Source: JAHDFB01 sp965658745
Lineage (GTDB): Bacteria > Bacteroidota > Bacteroidia > Chitinophagales > Saprospiraceae
DNA length: 64,000 bases
NCBI GenBank assembly: GCA_965658745.1
Contig: CBFHTK010000001.1
Coordinates: 248,001-312,000, forward strand
Direction of reading: 5' to 3'
This document shows, piece by piece, positions 1 through 7,881 of the stretch. The stretch's first letter is position 1; every line of letters begins with the position of its first letter. Made by a program: the position numbers and the translations under genes. The notes under the pieces are model-generated. The model ran no database searches. It was not told the DNA's origin and saw nothing but the letters and a program-made list of their open reading frames with translations.

Positions 1-115
1 CTGAATGCATTAATTGAAGAATTGCATATCCGTCATCTACATCGCTATATCCTGGACGCGTGTATCGTTTCATACCAGCTGAAAGATCCGTGTCAATCCA
101 TACTTGCTTGTTCAT
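1..115 (-). CDS. Nucleoside hydrolase, N-terminal fragment (runs off window start)
   Basis: Reading the minus strand from an ATG at 115 gives about 38 residues before the window edge. They begin MNKQVWIDTDLSAG and continue to DVDDGYAILQLMHS. The WIDTD and DVDDGYAIL segments match the N-terminal calcium-binding aspartate motif of the inosine-uridine nucleoside hydrolase family, which cleaves the N-glycosidic bond of ribonucleosides. The spacing between DTD and DVDD is longer than in the classic DTDPGHDD form, so this may be a divergent subfamily. It lies 68 nt after the stop of the ABC ATPase gene on the same strand and is probably co-transcribed with that importer. Only the start is visible, so catalytic completeness cannot be judged. 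Confidence 0.66.
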   Translation of the reverse strand, partial: MNKQVWIDTDLSAGMKRYTRPGYSDVDDGYAILQLMHS

Positions 116-183
116 TATTATTTCTTTTTCTTAATACTATTCCTTTAATAAGTCAGTCAATGGTTTTCGTTCTGCTTAAAGTG

Positions 184-921
184 CTAGTCCGATTTTTTGG
201 ACGAAAGTCCTCCCCAAAAATCTATTTCATTGGCAACGCCCGTATCTGGATCCGCCATAAAAGCTTGTTGCGACTTATATACCTTAAGCCGTCCTTCCCG
301 CATCAACCCAATTTCGTCTCCCATCAATATTGCCTCCTTCATATCATGTGTCACAAACAAAGAAGTAATCTTATAGGTAGCAGCCAAATCTGTAAAAAGC
401 TCCTGCATATCCTTTCTAGTTCCTACATCAAGACTACCGAAGGGCTCGTCCAATAACAGAAGTGAGGGATTGGTAATAATTGCTCTCCCAAAAGAGACTC
501 GCTGCCTTTGTCCTCCTGAAATAGCTTCTGGCATTTTGTCGGCATGGCCTTCTAACTGAAGTTCTGTAATCATTTTGCGGACTTCTTTATCTACATCCAA
601 CTTGTTTTTTCTTTGAATTCGTAAACCAAAAGCAATGTTCTCGTATACTGTTAAATGAGGAAACAAAAGATCTTCTTGATAGAGGTATACGATTCCCCTC
701 TTAGCTGGTGGTATCGAATTCATAATTGTTCCACCCAACTTTATTGATCCTTCATCTGGTGATTCGAGACCAGCAATCAATTTGAGCATAGTTGTTTTAC
801 CGCAACCTGATTTACCCAGAATACTGAGTGTTTTGCCCGCTTCCAGATCTATATCTAACTGCTTAACAATCTCCTGATTGCCAAAACTTTTCCCCACTTT
901 CTTAATCTCTAAAAAACTCAT
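184..921 (-). CDS. ynjD: ABC transporter ATP-binding protein, YnjD-like
   Basis: A 245-residue ABC ATPase. Walker A GKSGCGKT is at residues 36-43, the signature ISGGQRQR is near 134, and Walker B LLLLDEPFGSLD and the switch-histidine segment FVTHDMKEA follow. It would sit on the cytoplasmic face and power uptake. The ATG overlaps the stop of the upstream permease gene by 4 nt, indicating translational coupling. The order binding protein, permease, permease, ATPase matches the YnjBCD family of importers, related to thiamine, spermidine and iron importers, whose substrate is not firmly established. The downstream nucleoside hydrolase is a context clue to substrate. Confidence is high for an import ATPase and moderate for the YnjD assignment. 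Confidence 0.88.
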   Translation of the reverse strand: MSFLEIKKVGKSFGNQEIVKQLDIDLEAGKTLSILGKSGCGKTTMLKLIAGLESPDEGSIKLGGTIMNSIPPAKRGIVYLYQEDLLFPHLTVYENIAFGLRIQRKNKLDVDKEVRKMITELQLEGHADKMPEAISGGQRQRVSFGRAIITNPSLLLLDEPFGSLDVGTRKDMQELFTDLAATYKITSLFVTHDMKEAILMGDEIGLMREGRLKVYKSQQAFMADPDTGVANEIDFWGGLSSKKSD

Positions 922-1691
922 AGAATTTTGTTGAATACGTATCTTTTGTTGAGATAAATAAATACGACAGGTGGTAGCATTAGTAAACAGCAGCTCATCG
1001 CACCATAGTAAAAATTTGATTCCTTTATAAATAAAAAGACCTGTATAGTCAACGTCTGAACCTTCCCTACTCCAATTATTGAAGTTAGGCCGTATTCAAA
1101 CCAGGAGATCAGAAAGGTTTGAAAAAAACAGATGAGTAGTAGATTTTTAGAAAGCGGAAATAGAACTTTTGTGAATTTTTGGACGAGGCTTCCGCCCAAA
1201 GTCGCAACAAGGTTTTCATAATCCTTGGTCTTCTCAGTCCAAAATGGACTAAAAAATATCATCGCATATGGGAACGCAATAAAGAACTGCGCTAAAATAA
1301 CTCCGAAAGTAGTCCCAAGAATACCAAGTCTTAAAAAATAGTAGCTCAGGCAAGCTCCAAAAACTACTGGAGCGAGTACATATGGAAAATAACTGATAAT
1401 GGTCCAGAGGTCTTTCTTCTTATTATAGTTCACGATTCTACTAAGAAAGAACCCACATAAGGTGGAACTCAGCGCAACCAATACAGATATAAAAAGTGAC
1501 AGAAAGAAACTCTTTGCAAGACCGGTCTCACCTCCTAACACCGTTGCCCAGTTCTTAAAACCAATATAATTTGGCACAATATCTGGAAATCTCCAGTCTG
1601 CAGACAAGGACAATACTAACAGGTATAGAAAAGGGAACAATACCCAAAGACCGTAAGCTAGCATTACAATAGAGAATGACGGTCTACGCAT
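918..1691 (-). CDS. ABC transporter permease, YnjC-like (C-terminal half equivalent)
   Basis: A hydrophobic permease of about 257 residues with roughly six membrane segments. It carries a BPD_transp_1-type coupling stretch around ENLVATLGGSLVQKFTKVLFP, the loop that contacts the ATPase. I chose the ATG at 1691 (MRRPSFSIVM) because it overlaps the previous stop by only 8 nt. A longer open frame reaches 1730, but its first residues merely re-read the end of the upstream gene in another frame. With the preceding permease it equals the two halves of E. coli YnjC, which is a single fused protein of about 510 residues. Substrate unknown. Confidence 0.85.
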   Translation of the reverse strand: MRRPSFSIVMLAYGLWVLFPFLYLLVLSLSADWRFPDIVPNYIGFKNWATVLGGETGLAKSFFLSLFISVLVALSSTLCGFFLSRIVNYNKKKDLWTIISYFPYVLAPVVFGACLSYYFLRLGILGTTFGVILAQFFIAFPYAMIFFSPFWTEKTKDYENLVATLGGSLVQKFTKVLFPLSKNLLLICFFQTFLISWFEYGLTSIIGVGKVQTLTIQVFLFIKESNFYYGAMSCCLLMLPPVVFIYLNKRYVFNKIL

Positions 1692-2541
1692 ATGATACCG
1701 TTTTTGAGCGACCATACAAAAAGACCACAAGCGTTAATAAACTAATCAACATCGTGTACATCACTGCTACAACATAACCCTCCGATATTTTTGTCAAGTC
1801 ATACTGATTCAATTCCCTTACAACCATGACTGAAATCATCTGCGGGCTCTCTTGCCCAAGAATAAGAGGAATCTCATAAGCTCCCAATAAAAAAATAAAA
1901 TACAGTATAATAATCATCCTTGTCCGATGTAGTAAAATCGGAATTTTGATCTTAATGGCTATTTGCTGAGGGCTTGCGCCCAAAGAACTTGCTACATGAG
2001 CTAATTCGTCGAGCCGTTCCTGCCTATACACGCTGATGAAGAGCAACAGGAAAAATGGCATCACTACACTGATAAAGGCTACGATAATCCCGAAAGCAAG
2101 AGAATCATTTACCAAGCTAGGAAAAGATTGCAGTTGATCTATTAAACCAATAGAGTATGCTATTCTCGAAATCCAACCAGCTTCACTTAGGATCTGAATC
2201 AGAAAAAAAGCAACGACAATTCCTGGCATACATAACGGTAGATAGCTCACAAATGACATGAACGGTTTCTCTAGCTTACTGACATAGTTGATTGCAATCA
2301 ACATCGCTATTCCAACTGAAAAAACTACTGAAAGTATCGAAATTACAGTACTATATAACATAGATTGCACAAAAGTACCTTCAGCGAAAACTTGCTGCCA
2401 AAATTTAGTCGTAAAACCATCATTTGCAATACCTACTATTCCAAAACTGTAAATCAAGGCATACATTAAAGCTAGACCGAAAGGCAACAAACCAATCAAT
2501 AGAAATAAAGCTAAGCCGATATATCTAGATTTACTTTTCAA
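1684..2541 (-). CDS. ABC transporter permease, YnjC-like (N-terminal half equivalent)
   Basis: A 285-residue inner-membrane permease with about six to seven hydrophobic helices. The EAA-type loop is visible near DELAHVASSLGASPQQIAIKI, where the conserved glycine and alanine of binding-protein-dependent permeases fall. The ATG at 2541 overlaps the stop of the binding-protein gene by 11 nt, and its own stop overlaps the next permease by 8 nt, so the genes form one tightly coupled operon. It would pair with the second permease to form the channel of a YnjBCD-type importer. Having two genes in place of one fused ynjC is the more ancestral layout for this transporter superfamily. Substrate is not evident from sequence. 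Confidence 0.86.
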   Translation of the reverse strand: MKSKSRYIGLALFLLIGLLPFGLALMYALIYSFGIVGIANDGFTTKFWQQVFAEGTFVQSMLYSTVISILSVVFSVGIAMLIAINYVSKLEKPFMSFVSYLPLCMPGIVVAFFLIQILSEAGWISRIAYSIGLIDQLQSFPSLVNDSLAFGIIVAFISVVMPFFLLLFISVYRQERLDELAHVASSLGASPQQIAIKIKIPILLHRTRMIIILYFIFLLGAYEIPLILGQESPQMISVMVVRELNQYDLTKISEGYVVAVMYTMLISLLTLVVFLYGRSKTVSYA

Positions 2542-3745
2542 TTACTTCCTTTCTAAAATCTTCATAAAGTCGAATCATATATTGTGGGTCAGGCTCTTGT
2601 ATAGCATATGCTGCAAGTTCCTCTATAGTTGCTCCATATTTCCTCTTTTCACGATTTTCAAACTTCACTTTCCAGTCATCAGTTAGTTTATCTATATCCA
2701 ATACTGTATTTGCGTCCATCCCTGATGGATCAATTTTACGCAACTGTGCTTCGGGTGAAATCATGTAGTTAATCACAACCATTGCGCCGGCCTTATTTGG
2801 TGCATTATAATGAATACCTAAATAATTTGAATTCTTAATTGATCCATTTTTCCAAGGGTAAACTCTGGTCGTATTTGGGAACAATCCTTGACGGATTTTA
2901 TCGTCAATTGACCCTTCACCAAAACCATAACACAAACTAAGTTCTCCATTGGCATATAGCTGATCCATCTTAGTTTGTTCTTTTGGAAAAGTCTCCCCAT
3001 CCTTCCAAAAATTCTTTTTGTTTCTATTAATCCATTCCCACAACTGACCAGATAGTCGATTATACTTTTGCTCATCAAAGGCTCCATTTAAGCCATCTTT
3101 ATCGCCACTGATCTCTGCTAAGAAACTTTTGAGTAAAGTCATACCAGAAAAATCATTACTTATTGTAAACTGCCCGGAATTTTCAGCAATCCAAACCTCT
3201 AGATCAGCTAGATTTGCAGGTGGGTTCGGTGTTTTCTCTGCGTCGTGAACCATAGCGAACTGTGTAATACTCCAGGGACACTCCATGTAATTGATGGGCT
3301 GCTGAAAATCTATACTTATGTGAGGATTCTCAAAATCAATTAATTGTGAATTTGGCAACGACTCTACGAATGGTCCCCAAAGACCTTTAATCTGTCTTAA
3401 TTGAAAAAATGTCTCTCCATTAATCCACGACATATCTACTTGTCCTGAATTTGATCCAGCTTGCTTTTCACTCATTACTAATTGAACTATTTCGGGTCCT
3501 TGACCACCAACGAGCTTCAATTCGATATCATAAAGTTCTTTGACTTTTGGGATTAAAAAATCATTCATGTAGCTATTGATTGCAGGACTACCCTGCCACA
3601 TCATAAAGTGTACCGTACTTCCTTTTGCCTGCAGCTCAATATCGTTCCAATCATTCGTTAAAAGATCAATCTCTTGCGCACCTTTCTCTTGCTTACAGGC
3701 ACCCAGAGATAGTAAGAGCAGTACGAAACTTACAAAACGAAGCAT
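2531..3745 (-). CDS. ynjB: ABC transporter substrate-binding lipoprotein, YnjB-like
   Basis: About 404 residues starting MLRFVSFVLLLLSLGACKQ, a clear lipoprotein signal with lipobox LGAC. I therefore prefer the ATG at 3745 over a TTG at 3775. The mature part looks like a periplasmic type 2 solute-binding protein; stretches such as VDMSWINGETFFQLRQIKGLWGPF and AGAMVVINYMISPEAQLRK are characteristic of YnjB. It is the first gene of an importer operon followed by two permeases and an ATPase, then by a nucleoside hydrolase gene. The upstream 133 nt shows a terminator-like hairpin belonging to the previous gene but no recognisable riboswitch. Family membership is fairly secure; the ligand is unknown. 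Confidence 0.85.
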   Translation of the reverse strand: MLRFVSFVLLLLSLGACKQEKGAQEIDLLTNDWNDIELQAKGSTVHFMMWQGSPAINSYMNDFLIPKVKELYDIELKLVGGQGPEIVQLVMSEKQAGSNSGQVDMSWINGETFFQLRQIKGLWGPFVESLPNSQLIDFENPHISIDFQQPINYMECPWSITQFAMVHDAEKTPNPPANLADLEVWIAENSGQFTISNDFSGMTLLKSFLAEISGDKDGLNGAFDEQKYNRLSGQLWEWINRNKKNFWKDGETFPKEQTKMDQLYANGELSLCYGFGEGSIDDKIRQGLFPNTTRVYPWKNGSIKNSNYLGIHYNAPNKAGAMVVINYMISPEAQLRKIDPSGMDANTVLDIDKLTDDWKVKFENREKRKYGATIEELAAYAIQEPDPQYMIRLYEDFRKEVIEK

Positions 3746-3815
3746 AGAATGCAATTTTGTTAATTGAAATAGCAAAAACCAACTGGCCTTCGCTTAATAC
3801 TAATTACGAGAAAAA

Positions 3816-3850
3816 GATCAAGTTGGATCTAGAAAAAGTAAAACTTGATC
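3816..3850 (-). terminator. Hairpin after the DUF2064 gene
   Basis: A perfect 9-bp inverted repeat, GATCAAGTT (3816-3824) and AACTTGATC (3842-3850), with a 17-nt loop. On the minus strand the stem is followed by TTTTTCTC, consistent with an intrinsic terminator for the gene ending at 3879. The long loop makes it weaker than a textbook example. A run of A/T also lies on the other side, so it could act in both directions. Confidence 0.5.
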
Positions 3851-3878
3851 AAAAAAATAGATAATGGAGTAAAATATA

Positions 3879-4601
3879 CTATGTGGCTGGTGGGCCTCTA
3901 AGTCCCAGATTGGAATATTGGAACTTATATATTAACTTATTTTTGTCTTCGTAGATTGCCTTATGGAACAAGCCCAAAAGCTCAATAATACTAGATGTAG
4001 TAAGCAATAATTTACGTAACTCGAGGCTTTTGAGAAGTCTCATAAAGTCTCTACGTGAATTCAAATCAACCTTTGATTGAAGCAAATGCAAAGCCACAGA
4101 GCTTTCAGTTACTAGGTATTCTGTGAGATCATTCTGAAGATTCCCCGTTTTCCAGGATAGTTGTGAAAATTTTTCGTAGTCAAATTGATCTTTGTGCATC
4201 CCAATTAGATAAGCACCTTTGCGCAAAGAAGGGCCCAAAACTGGAACTCCTTGCCTTAGCTTTTCTGCGATATCCTTCCATTGGATGTCCCTGATATCAA
4301 GGCAATCATTTCCGACTGTGATGATACTTTCAAAACCTTTCGAAAACAAGTCCTGCATTGCGTTTGCAAGTCGCTCGCCAAAAGTTGAACCAATCTGAAT
4401 CTCTTCATGATAATGATATACTGGCAAGCCCGAACTAGCTAGAACATCCAATGTATTGTTTATCAGATGTTTAGCTACTACAACATTTTGACTATTCGAC
4501 TGAAGAGGATTCCATTTCTTGTGCTTTACTTCTGATTGAGCCGAGCGACTAAAGAATAAAATTGCTGTCTTGTTGTTGCTTATCACAGGGCTAAAATACA
4601 C
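3879..4601 (-). CDS. DUF2064 family glycosyltransferase-like protein
   Basis: A 240-residue protein. The N-terminal ILFFSRSAQSE region, the central TVGNDCLDI motif and VLGPSLRKGAYLIGMHK match the DUF2064/TIGR04282 family, a GT-A-like fold related to nucleotide-sugar transferases. Some family members are linked to arsenosugar biosynthesis, but no arsenic genes occur here, so function is open. The C-terminal 70 residues form an apparently helical extension. No ATG is available near the start; GTG at 4601 is used, and another GTG five codons later is possible. It is on the same strand as DoxX, 63 nt downstream of it, and is separated from the YnjB gene by a hairpin. Confidence 0.72.
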   Translation of the reverse strand: MYFSPVISNNKTAILFFSRSAQSEVKHKKWNPLQSNSQNVVVAKHLINNTLDVLASSGLPVYHYHEEIQIGSTFGERLANAMQDLFSKGFESIITVGNDCLDIRDIQWKDIAEKLRQGVPVLGPSLRKGAYLIGMHKDQFDYEKFSQLSWKTGNLQNDLTEYLVTESSVALHLLQSKVDLNSRRDFMRLLKSLELRKLLLTTSSIIELLGLFHKAIYEDKNKLIYKFQYSNLGLRGPPAT

Positions 4602-4664
4602 TTTTTATCTTTTCGGAATAGACAAAAATGACTATTTGGTGCCATTTGTCATCGATAGTCCTTT

Positions 4665-5057
4665 CTAACCTTCAAATGTTTTCACATCATCAGGTTTGTC
4701 AAAAAACGTTTCAGGGTGTCGGAGAAAGGTTCCAAGCCATAGAACGCTCATCAGAAAGAACCCCGGTATCGGCCTACCGTTTAATGCTTGTTCCCCAACA
4801 ATAATACCACCTATATAGGCAGTACACATCAAAATTCCAATCTTTCGAGTTGCTGGTATCCCGAGTAGAACTGCACATGTTAACTCCAAAATACCTAATG
4901 CAATAGGATCTGTGAAATTAATTAAGCGAATCGTCTCAACAACCGTTTGCTCACCAAGCAATTTACCGAAACTACTACCTAAGAGTCCCAAGGCAACGAA
5001 GTAGATAAGAATATTACCGGCTACACGAAAAACAAGTTTATCTAGAAATGCAAACAT
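4665..5057 (-). CDS. DoxX-like small membrane protein
   Basis: A 130-residue inner-membrane protein with four hydrophobic helices. The pattern, with TDPIALGILELTCAVLLGIP in the second segment and an HPETFF tail, fits the DoxX/DoxX-like family. Members are four-helix quinone-associated or uncharacterised membrane proteins, so no reaction can be assigned. It begins 3 nt after the stop of the MFS transporter gene on the same strand, so the two are almost certainly co-transcribed. The start ATG at 5057 gives a natural N-terminus, MFAFLDKLVFRV. Confidence 0.7.
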   Translation of the reverse strand: MFAFLDKLVFRVAGNILIYFVALGLLGSSFGKLLGEQTVVETIRLINFTDPIALGILELTCAVLLGIPATRKIGILMCTAYIGGIIVGEQALNGRPIPGFFLMSVLWLGTFLRHPETFFDKPDDVKTFEG

Positions 5058-5060
5058 AGT

Positions 5061-6302
5061 TTATTTGTATTGATCACTAATTAAAAAACGATCTTTCAAA
5101 AGCACGAATAGTGCCACAGAAAGTAAACATAAGAAAGTTGAGACGATCCATAAAGCATCAAAGCTATAACCGTCGATAATAAAACTTCCCATTAATGGTG
5201 CCACAGTAAAAGAGAGCGAAAAAGTGAATGTCATTAAGCCCATGTACGACCCACTATTGCCACGGTTTGATCGAGCAAGCGCCAAACTATTAAAGAATGG
5301 TAAATTCAGTATTTCACCAATGCCTATTGTCAATGTATAAATCAAGAATGGAATCAACCACACCAAGGAAGACCCTGATGCAGGAATCATAAGACTGAGA
5401 TAGCCAATGGCCATCAGCAGACCTCCAAATATCACTGGTTTATAAAACTTCCGTTGTTTTTCATAGTAGTTTACAATTGGCATTTCAAACACCACAATCA
5501 GCAGTCCATTTAATGTAAAGAAAAACCCGACCATCTGCTCTGTGAAACCATACACAGTTTTGAAGAACAAAGGAATCGCAAATAGTATCTGCAAAAAAGC
5601 AACTACCACTAAAAACATAATCAGAATAAGCCAAAGATAATTGTAGTCTGTGTATGCGGTTCTAGCGGTAATATTAGTTTCCACCTTAACTTCATCTGGA
5701 ATTTTTCTTTTTTTCATTGAAGGATGTACACTAATAAATATCAAGAATGTCAATATTGCGGATCCTCCATTTATGATGAATAGCCAATCATATCCAAACT
5801 TGGCCGCTAGAAATCCTCCGAGAGCTGGTCCTACCGCAATTCCAAGGTTAATTGCCATTCTTAATAGACTTACCGCTCTGGTCCTATTCTCTTCTTTGCT
5901 ATAAATTGCAATTGCGGACATTACAGCAGGTCGAAGTAAATCGGCTAGTAAAGCCGTCAAAAAAATCAAGGAACAAAATCCAATAAAGGTTTTGGCTGTA
6001 ACCAAAGACCAAAATGATAGACCACCCGCCAATAAACTGAATTTCATGATTCTGGCAAATCCATATTTATCGGTCAAGTACCCTCCTAGCAGGGAAGAAA
6101 GTAATGAACCAATTCCAAACCACATACCTGCTGTACCGGCTTGAATCAGCGTAAATTCCAATTCCTCAGTCAGATATAATGCTAAAAAAGGCACGACCAT
6201 TAGACCAGACCGATTAATGAGCATTAAGCCAGACAATATCCAAACTTCCCTTGAAAGACCACTAAGTGACTCTTTATATTGTTGGTACACTTTGCCTAGC
6301 AT
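5061..6302 (-). CDS. MFS transporter
   Basis: A 413-residue protein with about 12 membrane segments split six and six by a basic cytoplasmic loop (near residues 193-215, KKRKIPDEVK). The GGYLTDKYGFARIM motif between helices 2 and 3 is the classic major facilitator motif A. Such proteins are secondary transporters, often drug or metabolite exporters; the substrate cannot be read from sequence. The start ATG at 6302 is supported by the spacing to the divergent TlpA gene, about 145 nt away. It is followed after 3 nt by the DoxX-like gene, making a two-gene unit. Confidence 0.86.
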   Translation of the reverse strand: MLGKVYQQYKESLSGLSREVWILSGLMLINRSGLMVVPFLALYLTEELEFTLIQAGTAGMWFGIGSLLSSLLGGYLTDKYGFARIMKFSLLAGGLSFWSLVTAKTFIGFCSLIFLTALLADLLRPAVMSAIAIYSKEENRTRAVSLLRMAINLGIAVGPALGGFLAAKFGYDWLFIINGGSAILTFLIFISVHPSMKKRKIPDEVKVETNITARTAYTDYNYLWLILIMFLVVVAFLQILFAIPLFFKTVYGFTEQMVGFFFTLNGLLIVVFEMPIVNYYEKQRKFYKPVIFGGLLMAIGYLSLMIPASGSSLVWLIPFLIYTLTIGIGEILNLPFFNSLALARSNRGNSGSYMGLMTFTFSLSFTVAPLMGSFIIDGYSFDALWIVSTFLCLLSVALFVLLKDRFLISDQYK

Positions 6303-6446
6303 AATATTGCGATAGATTTAGATGAATAGCAGAGTCACTTCTACTAGCAAAGGTGGTAAATTCGGTTAAAAAACCATTAAAACTATTTTGAATATGAATT
6401 TGTTCAAGGAAGGAAACCTTACTTTTACAGCAAAAAGAACATAAGT

Positions 6447-7880
6447 ATGCGTATTTCTTTCCTGATTCTTCCTTTTTTACTGTTGCTTGGCTCAATCAAT
6501 CCAACATTCAGTCAAAAAAACTCGGTGTCAATTGAATTTGACATCAAGGATTACGATAACGATACACTTTTGATAGGATACTATTACGGAGATCGAACTC
6601 TAGTATACGATACTCTTAAAGCAACGAAACAAGGGAAATTTGAGATAAAGCAAGATTCTCTTCTAAAACCTGGAATATACTTAGCACTCTATCAACCTTC
6701 AAATGAATACTTCCAATTTATGGTCAATTCTAATGATCAAGTATTCTCTTTCAAAGGCAGCCGAAATGAAATTCAACCTAAACCTAGAGGTAGTATAGAC
6801 AACGAAGTGTTCTACTATTATCTAAGATTTATTGAAGAAAAGTCAGAGCAACGTAAGAAGTACAATTCGGAGATAGATACACTTAAGAAATACGGTAAAG
6901 ATATTACAGCTCTCAGCGATAAGGCGAAAAAACTCGATGAAACAGTGATGTCTAAGCAACTCGAAATAATAGAAAGCCATCCAGAAACTATGACTGCTAG
7001 GCTATTGAAGAGTAATCTAAATATAAATATTCCGTCTTACGAAGGAACTGAGAAAGAAGTACAATTACAAAAATATCTCTACTACAGAAGCCATTATCTA
7101 GATCATATTGATTTGGGAGATCCAGCAAATTTACGCACTCCGTATCTAGATCAACGCATTAAGTATTATATGGAAAAACTGACTCCTCAGCATCCTGATT
7201 CAATCATTATTGCGGTGGACTATATTCTTGGTCAAATGGAACCATCTTCTGAGACATTCCAATTTTACACATCGAGTTTTCTCAACAAATACGCAAATAG
7301 TAATATCATAGGATACGATGCCATTTACGTGCACATGATCGACAATTATTACTCTGTCGGAAAAGCTCCCTGGGTAAAGGAAGAAAATCTAGAAAAATTC
7401 ATAAAAAATGCTGACAAGCTGCGTCCCATTCTAATAGGTGAACAAGCCCCTCCAATTACTTTCTACGATAAAGAAGGAAATCCTGTTAAATTGTACGATA
7501 TCGAATCTGAATATACTGTCATGATCTTTTGGGCTCCGGACTGTGGACATTGTAAGAAGGCAATGCCTGGATTAATTGACTTCTACAAGAAGTTTAAAGA
7601 CCGTGGAGTTGAAGTACTAGGTGTATGCACTAAGCACAGAGATAAATATCCATCTTGTTGGGAATTTATAGAAGAGAAAAAACTACCTTGGCTCTCCGTT
7701 GGAGACGAATACCATCGATCTAAATTTAGAGATTTGTATAATGTCGTTTCAACTCCGAGACTTTTTATTTTGGACAAGGACAAAAAAATCTTGCTTAAAA
7801 GAGTACCTACAGAACAGATTGACGAAGTTATGGAATCTCTTATAATCGAAATGCAAAATGCCAATCCACCTAAACAATAG
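6447..7880 (+). CDS. Thioredoxin-like TlpA/DUF5106 family periplasmic protein
   Basis: A 477-residue exported protein with a signal peptide (MRISFLILPFLLLLGSINPTF, cleavage after FSQ). The N-terminal region up to about residue 120 resembles DUF4369, a helical DUF5106-like middle follows, and residues 330-470 are a TlpA/AhpC-type thioredoxin fold. The redox motif is APDCGHCKKAMP with cysteines 366 and 369, and the cis-proline region reads VSTPRLFI. It probably acts as a thiol-disulfide reductant or resolving protein in the periplasm. Such DUF4369/DUF5106/TlpA architectures are common in Bacteroidota. It is monocistronic, divergent from the MFS gene and convergent with the ABC ATPase, with a 1-nt gap to it. 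Confidence 0.85.
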   Translation: MRISFLILPFLLLLGSINPTFSQKNSVSIEFDIKDYDNDTLLIGYYYGDRTLVYDTLKATKQGKFEIKQDSLLKPGIYLALYQPSNEYFQFMVNSNDQVFSFKGSRNEIQPKPRGSIDNEVFYYYLRFIEEKSEQRKKYNSEIDTLKKYGKDITALSDKAKKLDETVMSKQLEIIESHPETMTARLLKSNLNINIPSYEGTEKEVQLQKYLYYRSHYLDHIDLGDPANLRTPYLDQRIKYYMEKLTPQHPDSIIIAVDYILGQMEPSSETFQFYTSSFLNKYANSNIIGYDAIYVHMIDNYYSVGKAPWVKEENLEKFIKNADKLRPILIGEQAPPITFYDKEGNPVKLYDIESEYTVMIFWAPDCGHCKKAMPGLIDFYKKFKDRGVEVLGVCTKHRDKYPSCWEFIEEKKLPWLSVGDEYHRSKFRDLYNVVSTPRLFILDKDKKILLKRVPTEQIDEVMESLIIEMQNANPPKQ

Positions 7881-7881
7881 G

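Noticed and set aside
22..456. Plus-strand open frame of 144 codons near the window start
   Set aside because: It is antisense to the YnjD-like ATPase and to the nucleoside hydrolase start, and its translation has no protein-like features.
3746..3878. Possible thiamine riboswitch before the YnjB-like gene
   Set aside because: I looked for the conserved CTGAGA and ACCTGA-type boxes on the minus strand and did not find them; only a terminator-like hairpin is present.
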